Positions 12,015 to 25,223 of a DNA stretch of 64,000 bases are shown one piece after another. This DNA is from Numida meleagris (Eukaryota > Chordata > Aves > Galliformes > Numididae). The translations under genes and the position numbers were made by a program. Below the pieces are notes generated by a model. That model saw only the letters and a list, made by a program, of their open reading frames with translations. It was not told the DNA's origin and searched no databases. The DNA lies in assembly GCF_002078875.1 (NCBI RefSeq), contig NC_034411.1:2745351-2809350 (forward strand), read 5' to 3'. Each line of letters starts with the position of its first letter. The stretch's first letter is position 1.

Positions 12015-13637
12015 TACTCCATCACTGTTTTCTTTAGGTAGAAATACTAAATTATTTAATCTTACGTATTCAGAAATCTTCACAACTGACGTTCATGTTA
12101 TGACAGGGGAAGGATCTGGCTCTACTACCTCGTTTGTCTGGCAGAACGAAAGGATGCTGTTACTTCTGTCATTATTGTAACTGTGCTGGAATGCTATCTC
12201 CACTTTTGAGGGCTACTTTTGAGGGAAAAAAAGGTGGAATATGGGGAAGAGATCAGAAAGAAATATAAAACGATTCTAGGTTTACAAGAGTGATATTTAT
12301 CAAATCAAGATATCTAATTCACCAAGCAGAGGTCAAGAAACGACCTACTCAGGTTTCTATGTACTGAATACAGGATACACTTCAGATCTCAGTCATTCAG
12401 GAAAATACAAGATCCATCAGCTGAAGTTGAGAGTAGATGAATTCACTGCAAACAAAGTGTGAATTTTCCACCCCCGGGAGTAATTAATTACCAGAATCAG
12501 TCGCTTTGGGATGTCCTGAGATGTCACAAAGTCTCTAGCAAATATTACAATACAGTGCATTTCTGAAAGTGATCCTCTGGCTTCAGCGTGAACTTCTGCC
12601 TAGATGAAGAAATTCTTCATGGAGCTTTGAGGACATCCAGGATGGAAACCAGATAATCCTGCTGCTTCCTTCTAGCCTTAGAGAAAAAAATCTGCACATA
12701 CTTCATTCACTTCCTACACATACGACAGGTGAATGCAAATAAAGCCTTACTTTCATCTTCAAGTCCAACAGCTGAATTCTGATTTTTATTCTTCCTACAA
12801 CCATATTAAAATCCTTAGAGAACCTAAGGAGGAAGAATGGATGAAACAATAAACAGATTTATCACAGGCAAAAGTGTAAATGTTCAAACCCACCCACGCC
12901 TCTCCCTGACCTCCTACTTTTAGGAAACTGCTAAGAGCTTAATTACCACTGAAAATCTTTCCTTCCAATCACATGTTGACTTTGGCCAGTAGTTTCAAAA
13001 GGTATTGGGGAAGAGGAGGACACAGATGTGCAATTCCATGGGAAATCAGGCTAAACATCACTCAAAATGGTTCAGGTTTGTTGCAGCTCCGATCCCCCTG
13101 CTTCAGTGGAGTTGAACTAACAGCTGAGTTATGGAAGGAAGTCTGTTACTCCATACAAGCCTGGAGAGTTGTCCAGCTCCTTCAGAGCTGTGAAAAAGAA
13201 CTGTGAAAAGACCTCCTCACATCCCTTAAAGACAGTAACATCATAGCCTGCCTCTCTATTTCAATTCACAGCTGAATGTTTTTGATAAGAAAAAACAGGA
13301 AGCAATCCTACAAGTAAGCAAAGATGTGTTCAGGGTGGATCCACATCCACCTAGAAATTGAGACTTTCCATTATGGAACATGCCTAGTAATAACCCATAT
13401 CTACTTTCCACAGTGAAGGCATATCCATCCAATATATTTTTACACTCTAAAATTCATAAAAGCCCCCAATCAAATCTTTTCTGCCGTTCAAAAAAGCTGG
13501 TGGCAAGAATGATAATATCAGTTCCATTCCCCAGCAACTGTTTGGGAATATCTTACTTTCTACTAACTAAAATAAAGTTACAACAAATATACTTCCATTG
13601 TGCACATAATAACAATCGATAAGGCCACTGTACTTGA
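12015..13637. other. Unique sequence, nothing recognised
   Basis: I see no gene or repeat family. A 77-codon plus-strand open frame (12,973-13,206) is unremarkable and has no convincing splice context. Confidence 0.5.
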
Positions 13638-13880
13638 GAATCATAGAACCATTATGGTTGGACAAGACCACTATGATCACCCGGTCCAACCCCAACCAAC
13701 CCCCACTGTGCCCACTGACCATATCCCTCAGTGCCCTATCTCTATACGGTTCTTGAACACCTCCAGGGACAGTGACCCCTCCACCTCCCTGGGCAGCCTG
13801 TGCCAGTGCCTCATGGCTCTTTTGGAGACTGAATTCTTCCTAATATCCAACCTGAACCTCCCCTGGCATAACTTAAAGAT
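13638..13880 (-). mobile_element. CR1 LINE, 3' fragment
   Basis: The inverted copy begins AGAATCATAGAACCATTATG and continues through 'CACCTCCAGGGACAGTGACC' and 'TCCCTGGGCAGCCTGTGCC' to 'CCAACCTGAACCTCCCCTGG'. It is 5'-truncated. Confidence 0.95.
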
Positions 13881-16800
13881 TGATCCAGGGGGTGAGGTAG
13901 TGTCACCATCTGATCACAGCCTTTCATGAACCTTGCAATCCAAACAGCAGACCACATTGCTGAAGCTTGCTGAAGCAATGATTCCCTTGCTCTCTGCAAT
14001 AGGAGAGGTTGAAAAGGCTCTGAAAGTTAGCACTGTGCCAGATAAGATGTTTTCAGAAATAACAGCATTTCTGAGAGAGATTCACATCTTGCCACCCCCA
14101 GACTGTATTATCACAATTCAGTTTTCCAGTTGCCTCATTTTAAAGACTCATCCCTCTTTGGGGTAAAGCTGAGGGACCAGGGGAGACGTTACATTAATTA
14201 AAAAGATGATGAGCAACAGCAGCTTCTCTGGTGGGGACTCTGATCCAGGAAGAGGCTGCAGTGCACACAGCAAACTCCTCCCAATAGAGATCATAAGCAT
14301 TTTATCCCACAGCCATCTTTCTCTGACAGAGAGATAGAGTTGCTGTATTACTAGCTCTTACATTTTTAACAGAAATTGTCAGATCCTTGACATTCCCTTC
14401 TGAAGACCCAGCTACTGGAACCAAGTGAGAGTATCAGCTCTCTTTACAGGTCACACTGTTCATTCCATCAAAGAAAAAATATACTTATTTTCTTTCTTAG
14501 TGGCAGAAAAATGCTTGAAAATGCATCTGAGATGTCTGAAAGCTCAAAATCTAGGATGCAAATGGAAGAAGTTGGCCCACTTGTCCTTTTTTGTTCAATC
14601 TCACGATAGCCAATTCAACCTCCTTTTCTGGAGGATCTAGTCTGGGGATTTGGAATTTCAAAGCCAGCAACAGTGGCAGCGAAACTTGGGTGGGCCAAGT
14701 GAAAAGCAGGACATCTACCTCAAATAAAGCTCTCTTCTGCTCACTAACCCAAATCAGTGGAAGAAAGTCTAAGCTTCAAAATGCCTAGTGTTATTTGGTT
14801 ACTCAGGCTTTTGGAAATGAGATCCTCAGACAGACACCCTAAGTGGAAAACAAAATAGAATCAGCCACAGATAACATTTTCTTTAGGAGAGTGGAGATGG
14901 AAATTCAGTTAGCTGTTTACCTCTTGGATGAACTTGAAGCACAGTAACATACAAGGGCGGAGAAGCCTGCAAAGCCAGTCCCAGGGCTGCATCTGCTCTG
15001 TGCATAAACAGAGTTCCAGTTCCTGGTTCTTTACTTAGGATTTTCCATAAGGCACCGATTTCATTTTAAAATATGACTTTTACGTAACTAGTACATTTTG
15101 TGCAAAATTGGTTAACTCTGTGCCCTCAAAATATCATGTGCTTCCCAGCATATAAATCCCAGAGCTTGACATCTAAAGAATGTTTGGCAGACCCAACAAG
15201 AAACACAGCCAAGCTAGATGTCAAAGGTATTCGTAAGGTTTCCAGCCAGCCAAGAATATTAACACCTTGCCCATACTTAAAAGGAATGAAATTTTTGTGG
15301 CACTGGAGACAGTGCATGAAGAAATTACTAGGACAGTTTTTAAGTATTTTGCAAAAAGTTCATGTGCTTCGTTGGCTTTGAGTGCATGCATCACAGAGAG
15401 AACCCTCCAAGACCTGCAATCAGAGTGCTGGCCAGATTTGGTAACCTCATTCAGTTCCTCAGGACAGAACCTTTTTCGTGTGTGCATATAGATGAAATTT
15501 TCTGGAAAACTGCCATTAACAAAAAGTGAAGGAGAGAGTCTGACTTTAAAATACCTTAAACTCAGAGAAATACAGAAGTGGGAAGGATCCCAGAGGACTG
15601 CTCACCCATCTGCCGGTCCCAGTGCAGCACCCAGACCTGTCTGAAATTCCTATTTTGACAGTCACAGCCTCCACAATGTCCCTGTCTTTTGCTATGCACT
15701 TCTTCAACTATGTTAAAAGTTTGCCCTTAAATCCAACACAAATGGTGGCACGTCCTAAAGCAGAACAGTGGGATTCTCTTTCTGTATTGACATTCCTCAG
15801 GCTTTGGTTGGCAGGGCCTTATTACATGCCACGGAGCAGCTTTGCTCCAGCTGAGGATCTCACTGATACCTGATAATATCGGTGGGCAACCAGGTCTGAG
15901 AAGAATGTCCAGCCAACTTGCGCCGAAATCAGGAAATCTTTTCACAGAAGTTGAGTGGAGAACTCTTAAAATCCATGCTGGGTTTTGCAGATATTCCAGA
16001 AAAACACTGCTGTTTAGTGCAGGCACAGCGAGGGAGCAGCGCCTGTTGGCTGCCGTGGCTGGGAGGAGCCGAGCCCTCCAGGCCTGAAGACAGCAGAGGC
16101 CGTGGGACCTGGCCCAGCCATGGCCTGCTTCCCACCTCTCAGGGCCTACGCGTCTCCACCCAAGAAGCAGCCCGAGCTTCAGACATCCTACCTCTTTCCA
16201 AAAAATTGTTTGCACAATTTTAATTGAGCCTTTTTTCATATTATCTGTTATTACTCACTGTTTTTCTGTTGGACCTCAGCGTTCTTTCTGTTTCCAGGAA
16301 ACGTGGTCCTCAAAAAGGAGCTAACTGATACACTTTTCTCCTCAATTTAATACATGCCTTCCTTTTAGCTCTTAATACATTTCTTGTTTGTTTGCATTTT
16401 TTGCCTTCAGTGCTCACAATGAAGACACCCCGCTGCTTCCTAGCCCTCACACAAATCCCAAGTCTTGGCTTCCAGTCTCTCTTTCTCTAGCCAAACTCGG
16501 GATTTGTGTTTTCCCCTGTCCTTGATTCTTCTCTTTGCTCATGTTTGGCTCCAGATTTGACTCTTCCCAGAAAACCAGTGCCCATCTTAAATCCCAGCTC
16601 TGTACCCATCAGCACCACATCTTGCTTCCATATCTACTTCTCTAATTACATCCCCTTCTTATTTCCATCTCCTGCCTCAGATGAGGTTCCTTTCTCTTTT
16701 TATTTGCTGCAGCTGGCATGGGAGCCAAGGAATTGATAAGAGGACAGGAAACCCTGTTTCTCTGCATTTTATAATTCACAGCTTTTGTCCATCAATTGGA

Positions 16801-19084
16801 GGAGGAATCACCACCTTGCTCACAGGTGGGCCCATGTTGGAACATGTTCAGTGCAGACAGAATCTTCTCTGAGCTTGGCCGGCGAGCTCTAATAAGTGTC
16901 TCCTCATTAGGTGACATTACAGGTGCTTTGAGGTTCAATAATTACTTAATTTGGGCTATTTCCACAGAAGTGGTAAAGCAACAAATCTGTAGTAACGGCC
17001 TTCCAAAACAACAGCATGCCAATACATTTTAACAGATTATCAAAACAAACAAAAAAAAAATTACACAAGATATAGGGCACACTCATAAGAAACAGCTGAG
17101 ATACAAACAGCTGAAATACTTCAGTTGAAAGTTTGAAAAAAATATGTTTAAGTTGAAACAGATACATAGGACAAAATGCTTCAGTATGAAGAGTTAAAAT
17201 TTGACGTCAATAAGGTAAGATGGGAAAACTGGAGGTGCCAGGCAGCCTATCTGTGTCATTAATTGGCATAGCCCATCTGAATTTTCCATAATATCTTTTC
17301 TTGTCAGCTGAAACTCTGGGGAGATACCAATGTCTTAAGATAGCCTCCGTGTGTGACTTTTCCTTTTTCTCTTTACATTGTTTTGGTGAAAAAAGAAAAC
17401 CTGTTCTCACCCTTCTGATCTCCGCTCTGCTGCAGCAGTTCACACTCAGGAATCACCTCCAGAAAAAATTACAGGCCATTAATTCCACCAGATGCTCACC
17501 TCTTTCACAGCTCTGCTCAGGAAATGCTCAGCCACATCAAGCTCACTTGGGTGCTCTTCCACTGCTTATAGCCAGGCCCTACGGCTCTGACATCAATGAA
17601 CACTTCTGAGCCGCCTAATAAACCTGCAATTAATATCCAAGAATTGTCTAATGGAGAAGGCTGAGTTGTTTTTGCAGTCAGAAGAGAAAGAAATGCATGT
17701 AAAGGATATCTAAGCCACCAGCAGGCAGCTACATGAAAAACTACAGCTGTTGTAAGAAACAGCAGAGAGTGGTAAAATGGACCGGCTCTTGGGAGTAGGC
17801 CCAGGCCTCCTGCTCACCTACAGGAGGAGCAACGTGTGGGCTTATGCCAGGTGAATATCCTCTGTGAATCCGGAGCTACCTGTGCCTCTCCCCAGCTCCA
17901 CATGACGCTTCCCTGGAATCCAGAGCTCTGAGGTCCTGTATCTTCCACTTGGGTTTAGACGCAGTGAATCACACAGTCACAGTCATGTCGCACACACTGC
18001 AGACATGGTTCACAGATCTCCACACCCTATTCTCTCCACCCCTTTCCTAAGTGCTTGGGGCCTCTGGAATCTCTCTCGGTCCACCCAAAGTAATTGCAGT
18101 AAGGTGTCTGGTCCACACAGAAGTACTACGTTTGTTTGTGCAGTGCTTCTAAGAGCAGAGCAGACTTCCAGAGGGAGTACCGCAGCAGTGCACAGCTGCT
18201 CACAGTCTCTGCAGCATTTGTCAGTGATGAAGTGACCCTTTCCTCATCAGAATTAACAACACTGGTCCATGGGCTTTAAAGATTATGGCTGTTGGTAGGA
18301 ACATAAAGCTCTTTTGAGACTGGGACAAGGCTAGCCAAATGTTGAAAATTAATTAGCAGTAAACCCTTACGATCAACTCATCATCTCAATTTCATAAAGT
18401 TTTGCGAAGCTTAGAGTTTCCTACTGCCTGGGAACATGGGAATCTCTGCTCCATTACTAGTAAAGACTGATATTCATATTCAGCACAGAGGCTGCTTCTG
18501 TGTGGCACCAGGAGCTGTACCACCGGCACCGCTGCACACACACGTTTTACTACTTGTGCCTTAAGCAAAGGAACAGAGCGTACATGGAGACGTCCTCACC
18601 CTGAATATGTATCTGGATGGTGTGGTGACTTTTGTTGTAGGAAGGATACAAGGAAAATTTACAAAGTCAAGTATGTGTTCTTCCTCTAAAATCTGCTTAT
18701 TGGCCTCAGTTCCAGATCTCCTTGACACTCACGGATGGTGCCTTGCAGATGCTGAAGTGCCTTGAACTCCGCTGGCAGTCTGGAAAATCCCAGGAATTGG
18801 AACAAAAGGCTTCTTGCAATGAAAAACGCTCCCTGGGCAAGCAGAGATGCTCCCACCTGCGCCACTGAAAATAATTCATGCTAAACTGGACCAACCTCTA
18901 CACAAGTCTGAACAGCTTCAGCTGCCACTTATGTCCATGTGAGTCACCCTCACCTGTTTCAGGTTTGAGTTTGCCTCAGTGTCTTTGCTGTAACTCTCAC
19001 AGCAATGTGCTTTCATTTTCTGCGTATTTCACTTTCTCTACTTGCTTTGATTATTTTCAGCACTGCCAAAAGATTCTGATTCGT
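13881..19084. other. Long unique stretch with two exon-like segments
   Basis: No gene is recognised. On the minus strand, 15,870-16,083 lies inside a 170-codon open frame. It follows a good acceptor (GCTGTCTTCAG) and ends at GTATCAG, in a locally GC- and CpG-rich patch. Also on the minus strand, 18,733-18,864 sits between TTATTTTCAG and GTGAGTGTC. All three of its frames are open, so the reading frame cannot be chosen from the sequence. Confidence 0.45.
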
Positions 19085-19162
19085 TGAATCATAGAATCAC
19101 CGAACCATTAAGGTTGGAAGAGACCACTAAGTCCCACCATCGACACACCACCACCATGCCCA
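19085..19162 (-). mobile_element. CR1 LINE, short 3' fragment
   Basis: Only the last part of the element is present, inverted: TGAATCATAGAATCACCGAA, then AAGGTTGGAAGAGACCACTA and a C-rich remnant. The right limit is approximate. Confidence 0.85.
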
Positions 19163-20508
19163 CTAACCCACTGCTGCCTCTAGTCACTCACATATGCCCA
19201 GTGTTCACTGCTGTGTCCTGCCACCCTGCTACACTTTATTCCGGGGATGAGACACGTGAGAACACAGCCTCAAGTGTCTTGTGGTCTTCCCGTTTAGCTA
19301 AAATGGTGGCACGTGTCTTTTGGACACACACTCACCCCAGTGCAGCATTATCTAATGGTAGCAGAAAGATTCTGAATGACTTTGACAGCTACCACTTCAT
19401 TTCACTGATGTAAGGCTGTAATCACAGAGTTTTTACTCACTCTTGAATTCAAACCAGAAGTGCGCTCTGGCCAATGGTTCATACGCAGCCATATTTATCT
19501 TTGCTTTGATTGTTAAGGCTTCACATCATTTCAATCCCTATGAAGCTGCTCTAGAGATGGATACATTCCATGTGGGCTTTTCTTTTAATTTACCCTCGTC
19601 CCTTTTCATCTTGCGAACCCCTGTATTTAATTATGTGAATTGAACGAGCTTCATATTATACCTCCTACCGCAGTTTGCTCAGGTCTTTCTTTTCTTTTTG
19701 GTCTATGGAAGGAGAACGCAACTCTTAGAAGCACAGCTCTTTAATTTTAGTATGTTACTGGAGCTACTGTAAGATCACCTTCAGTTGTTTCTCATCTTTA
19801 ATGCATGAATAAACAACTAGAAGGGGACAGAGAACATTAACAAGAGTGCTTCTAGATGAATAAATCTGCTCACCAGCCATAAAAGGCCCCAGTGAGTACC
19901 TGGGGCAGAAAGGCCTTGGTGCTTGGTGTTGTTGCTCTGCCATTTGCAATCAGCCAATTACTACATAATTGTAGTAATTTAAACTCATCCTTTGCTGCTG
20001 GAAATTTTAAAATAAACAAACAAAGACAGAACCAGGAGAAACAAAGAAAAGTCTACACTATACTCCAAATTGTCTGTTCAGATCATGGAATGAGAACTGA
20101 GGAACTATCACACTGCAGTAAGCCAAACAGGGAAAGAAGTATGATACAACAGAAAACAAAGCTGGGAGAATTTCCTCTTATTGCTTTTCTGTCTCTTTGT
20201 CTAGCATCTCATTCTCCGGCTTGACTGAGAGCTGGACCTCTTATGTTTGTACCCTGTGATGTTTTGGGATGCACTAACAATAATAACTGCTATGCAGCAG
20301 ATGAGGACTCAGATCATTAGAATCCATTAAAACTGAAATTCTCCTTGGGACTCCTCATCCAGCGTTATCTAAACTTTTTAACACCAGAACATTAAGACCA
20401 GGTTTTATGGTTTTGACCAAACAGGTTGAATTCTGAGCTAGAGAGGCACTTTGTTTCAGCATGGCAACTGTACTGCTGAATTTACCATTGGGTAGGGTCT
20501 TCAGATCC
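19163..20508. other. Unique sequence, nothing recognised
   Basis: AT-rich unique DNA with no supported feature. It ends at the TA target site of the mariner element. Confidence 0.5.
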
Positions 20509-20510
20509 TA

Positions 20511-21055
20511 CATCAGTTACTCCAAAAGTAATGCCTCCTATTTATTTCTGTGGAAACTACAACAGCTACAAAGGGCACAATATCACTATTTGATAGAGTA
20601 AACTTTCAGCTGCAGAACACTATTCTTCAACATAAGCACCATCATTAGCTATGCATGTTCGCAGTGATGAACAAGAACCTGCATGCTGTACTCACAAAAA
20701 TCTGCACCAGCACAGATGACCTGCTGTTGCCACTGCTGAAATGCATCACCCACCCCTCACTGTGCTCACATCCACTGGTTGGTCTCCATCAACATTCAGC
20801 AAGCATCAAAGAATGTCAGGGGTGCCTTTTTTTCCTCATGGACGAATTCAGCTCCACACCTTTGCTTCATCTGCACTTCCATGACAGACACTGTTCTGTT
20901 AGAGTGCCCCTCTGCTGCCATCTGTCACACAGCAATTAAATTGAACAGAATATTGGTGGAAAGGTTCAGTTCTACTGCCATACCACCAACATTTGCCTCT
21001 GACATTGTGCGACAATGTCATAAAATAGGAGGCATTATAGTCAGAGCAGCCCTTG
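20511..21055 (-). mobile_element. Galluhop-like mariner, internally deleted
   Basis: This is a 545-bp element flanked by TA on both sides (20,509-20,510 and 21,056-21,057), the target duplication of the Tc1/mariner superfamily. The left end CATCAGTTACTCCAAAAGTA continues into ATGCCTCCTAT; the right end is its imperfect inverted copy (ATAGGAGGCATTATAG...). The reverse strand keeps decayed pieces of the start and the end of a mariner transposase frame, but the middle, including the catalytic part, is missing. It therefore cannot move on its own. The same family is at 51,750-52,286 in the other orientation. Confidence 0.9.
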
Positions 21056-21057
21056 TA

Positions 21058-23160
21058 AATCCTCGGTAGGTAGTGCTGAGCAACCAGCTGAGCTAGAACA
21101 AGCTATCTAGCTACCAGACAACAGGACGTCAATGAACACAATGGCATTCCAGCCACACTGGAGTACTCTACTTCTTTGGTTGTTAGCTGAGCTAGTCCCA
21201 CTTTCAGATCATTTATTTTTAATTCCAGCCTGCAGGGAGCTGAGCCCTTAAGAGGCCCTGGAATGAGCCAACAGAACAGATCATTACATTATATGTGTAG
21301 CAGTTCATACGTGACAGCATCTACCAGCTGAGATTCAGGCACCAGGAGAACTACCTTTACCTGCACCTTGGAACCACCACTGAACAAACAACTCCTTGTT
21401 TCATCCCAACTCACAGCAGCGAGAAACGTGGTTTCCTACCGCATAAAACTAAAATCTGTATCTAAAATTAAGCTTCTACATTAGCTATGCATGCTATAGC
21501 TCATTAAAAATGAATAATAATTTCAAGCCCTGACATGTAAGTAGGAAAATATATTGCTCAATACGCACAAAGTACTGACATAAAATATCCATTATCTGCA
21601 TGCTCCTGTTTCAGCCCAGTACTGTGGAATGAGGCAGTGATTAAAACTGCAAGACTTCGCTGGCCGGCCATGGGCTGTCCCTTCTGTTGGGTTCTGCTTA
21701 CAAAGCTATGAGGAAGGAGATGGATGGGAGGTCAGAAAAGTGGCCGACCATCTGCACCATGCACAGTCTCAACCACAGGAACGGGGCTTTGTACAGCGGA
21801 ACAATCTGACTTTGACTGTTCCTCCTTCAAAGGTTATACCAAACAGGAGTGGAGGAGCACTGGAGAGCAGCCAGTTTCAGAGCTCACACAGCAGGCACAA
21901 AACAGTTGTAGGTACTAAAGATTTTTACCATGGGCTCCCTGGAGTAATGAACTCGTCACCATGCGTCTCTGCAGGCCAGAAGCAGCACTCTAATGCCACA
22001 GCAGAGCCCTGTGCTGCAACCCTAAAGGCAGAGAGCTTCTCACACCGGGAAGTCTCCCCAAACCTGAACATTTATCTAAAAGGCCAACTTCACTGATGAG
22101 GCCTCGCTGTCCGAATTCAGCCCTTAGAAGTTTCTTGTCAGACGAAGGAAGCAGATTGCTGTTCTCTCTCTGAACACATTGTCTCACAGAAAGTATTTGA
22201 TGCATTGTTCTGCTGGTACATGCTCCTAGTATGGATCTTTGCTACAGGTTAACTGCGTAAGGAAAATCATTTCGGTGAATTCTATCCCTGCCTGTCCGAA
22301 GGTTTGTAAAAATGGTGATAAAACAAGGCAGAGATGAAGCAAATTGGAAGCCACAGGGATAGAGGCTGCAAAACAATGCTCATCTGCTGTGGGTCCACAC
22401 ATTTCCAGATTAGACAGACAGCTTACAAATGTGTTTTTTAATGTCTGTGAATAGTACATGAAGCAGCATTACGGAGTGGAAAAAAAAAGATGCCCTATGT
22501 CCTGTAGTAGGATTAAACTGTTTTTTAAGCTCCATTAGTTGACTCACTATTTTAACTTGTTACAAAGAAAGCAACAAAGTGATTCATGGGATATGTGGCT
22601 AACACCTCCTCTACTCATAGGACAAATTCTGCATCATGTGAAGGTGCAAGCATATGCATGTGAGGTGTGTGCCTAGCAATCAAAACCAAAAGATTTTTGG
22701 TCTGTGTACATGATTCTGTCATGTGATATACCAAACACAGCTCCTGCAGTAATCCTGCAGCCCGAGTCTCCTCCTCACTAGGCAGCAGATCTATGTGAAC
22801 AAACACAGGGATTTTCATTAGACCTTTCTTAAATCCTCTGAATACACACCCAGCTGTCAGTTCTCACTGGATTCTTTACAAAATCTCAGAAGCTGTAATT
22901 GCTGTTTTCTAGCCGCATCCACGTCAACCTTGGTGCTGTAGACTCGTTGACCAATTAGTGACATAAGCTCCCGTAGCCAAGGAGACTGGGAGGCAGCAGT
23001 TCAGATGAACGTTAGAATATTCAGAGACATTTCCTGAGATTTAGATTTTGGTTCTGTTTAACATTTTACCACATCAGCAGATTTGCAGTACAGCTAATTA
23101 GAGCTAGGCATGGCTGGCACAGTCAATCTAGTCATATTGCCACCATTACTGCCACTGGGG
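21058..23160. other. Unique sequence, no gene recognised
   Basis: I see no repeat family. Minus-strand open segments at 22,246-22,444 and 22,732-22,790 would join in phase, but their donors (GTAGCA, GTATAT) are weak, so I do not call exons. A near-palindrome, AGCTATGCATGCTATAGCT, lies near 21,485. Confidence 0.45.
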
Positions 23161-23506
23161 AGGCTGGAGAGTGACCCTTCAGTACCTGAAGGGGCTGTAA
23201 GAAGGAGGAGGACAGACTCTTAGCAGGGTCTGTGTGACGGGACAAGGGAAATGGTTTCAAACCAGAAGAGAGGATATTTAGACAGGATACAAGGAAACAG
23301 TTTTTTACTGTAAGGGCAGTGAGGCACTGGCATGGGTTGCCCAGAGAGGTGGTGGTGCCCCATCCTTGCAGACACCAAGGTCAGGCTGGACGGGCTCTGA
23401 GCACTGATGGAGCTGTGGGTGTCCCTGTTCAGTGCAGGGCAGTTGGACCAGATGGCCTTTAGGGGCCTTTTCAACTCAAATGGTTCTGTGATTCTATGAT
23501 TATCAT
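23161..23506 (+). mobile_element. CR1 LINE, 3' fragment
   Basis: The forward copy starts in the 'AGGCTGGAGAGTGACCCTTC' / 'AGTACCTGAAGGGG' part of the 3' region. It passes through GCACTGGCATGGGTTGCCCA and ends in TTCTGTGATTCTATGATTAT. It shares 'GAGCACTGATGGAGCTGTGG' with the copy at 3795-4045. Confidence 0.96.
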
Positions 23507-25161
23507 AGTACCCTGGTAGCTTAAATCAATGACAAGCTTTCAAGATTCCTGCAAAGCAGGAGAGTATTGTCCCTACAGAGAAAGTGCTGCTGCTCAGAAG
23601 AATGAATGGGTTCACATTCACTATGTGGATGGAGAAGCTCAGAGCTACTAATCAAACCCAGATTTTCTGAGTCCTAGCTGAATGCTTAAACACCGATACC
23701 AACCATTCTGTTCCAGCAAACTCCTTCCACTATTTCTGCTAGGGAGAACACGAGCTTCCAAAATCTTTTGCCTGCAATGTTCTAAGAAATCACTCAGCCT
23801 AGAGATAAAGGTCATTTAAAACATACTCATGCTTTAATTGGCTTTTTCAGTGAATGTCTTACTATTTTCTCCATATTATTATCTGCAAGACAGCACACAG
23901 CAATAGACCAGTGCTCTTTGTATAAGATGGTGCACACGCTGCCTTCAGAGACATTCCACAGACAGTCTAGTAAAGGGAGGAAGGAACAGAGAAAGATTAA
24001 AGGGAACATCAGCGAGGAGATCAGTGCCCAGCCTGTGTGCAGCGCTCACCTTAACAAAGCCTCAGGCAGCTTGAGAGCTGCTTCTTGGCTTCTGTAAGCT
24101 GCACGTTCTTCTATCATTAAAAACTGAAGAAATACTAGTCTTATTTAATAATCACATTGCTCTCGCAACTCCTCTCAAGTACTGACAAACAGCTTTCCCG
24201 GTGGAGAATGTTGCTCTTGTAGGAGAAACGGAGAGGGATTGGAGGCAAAGTAAAGACCTCAGAGTAAAGTAAAGACCACAACTGCATTGAGCTGTGCTAG
24301 GAGGGAATTCTAGAACGCCCACAGAACTCCATATAAATATTACATTTTAGGTACTGTTGAATTTAAATATAATCTTGGTCAAGACAGTGCGCAGGTCACC
24401 AGCACTTGCTCAACAGAATAATTTCCTTCAGGCTCATTAATCATTACATTGGGTGTTTACTCACTCTGTACCAGACATTCCCCACTTTCACCCATGGTTA
24501 GAACCGCAGTGTTTTATAGATATTCTGTGGTTGCACAAACCACTTCCCCTCTCATGTGCAGTGACAGCAATTGCATTCAGAGAAGAGTTCCAGTAGGAAC
24601 TTTCATGGGTCACAGCTTAATCCCCATTGACATGCACCAAAGAAATGCAACGGCAGGACAGTGTTCTTTTTCAAAGACTGCAGTTTTGTCCTGCTCCCAC
24701 TACTTACTACAAATGAGAGATGCGTATCAAACCGAGGCTCCACTCCTTTTGTTTGCTTGGAATCAGCGACATTGCAATTTCATTAACTTGCAACTGGATG
24801 AAAGCCACAGCCCTCAGAGACCACGAGAACATAAAGTGCCTTTACAGGGACTGATCCAACCCCAATTTATGCATTCCTATTGATTTCAACCCCGGCCTAT
24901 AAAGATTGGCTGGGAAAGACTTGACGATACATTACAAGTGATTCCGATTCTGAACAGTACTCTGCTCCTACTGGTAGCTGCTGCTTTATGAAACATGCTG
25001 ACCATCCACTGCCACAATGCACACAGACAATGCTGCACATCACAGAAATATGAGGGTCTTGCTGCTTAAGCTGGCAGGTAAAACGACAGCACAACATAAT
25101 GCTTGAATACTGGCATCTCAGGCTGCTTCGCCGCTCCTCACAAGTGAAGTTCCCAATCCAA

Positions 25162-25223
25162 CTGCTATTTGCATCTAGTGGTAGAGCTTCACCTCTCTCT
25201 GCGCCACTAGATGCAAACAGCAG
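25162..25223. repeat. 20-bp inverted repeat with octamer motif
   Basis: Arm 1 (25,162-25,181, CTGCTATTTGCATCTAGTGG) and arm 2 (25,204-25,223) are reverse complements with one mismatch. The mismatch can pair as G-U in RNA on one strand. The loop is 22 bases and pyrimidine-rich. Arm 1 holds ATTTGCAT, the POU/Oct octamer. Pairing outside the arms is poor, so it does not look like an ordinary microRNA precursor. Confidence 0.85.

Noticed and set aside
12973..14166. Plus-strand frames at 12,973-13,206 and 13,933-14,166 as coding exons
   Set aside because: The translations look plausible, but there are no matching strong acceptor and donor sites, and the lengths are within chance.
25162..25223. 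MicroRNA precursor
   Set aside because: The stem is only 20 bp with no pairing beyond it and a 22-base loop, shorter than usual precursors. Reported only as an inverted repeat.
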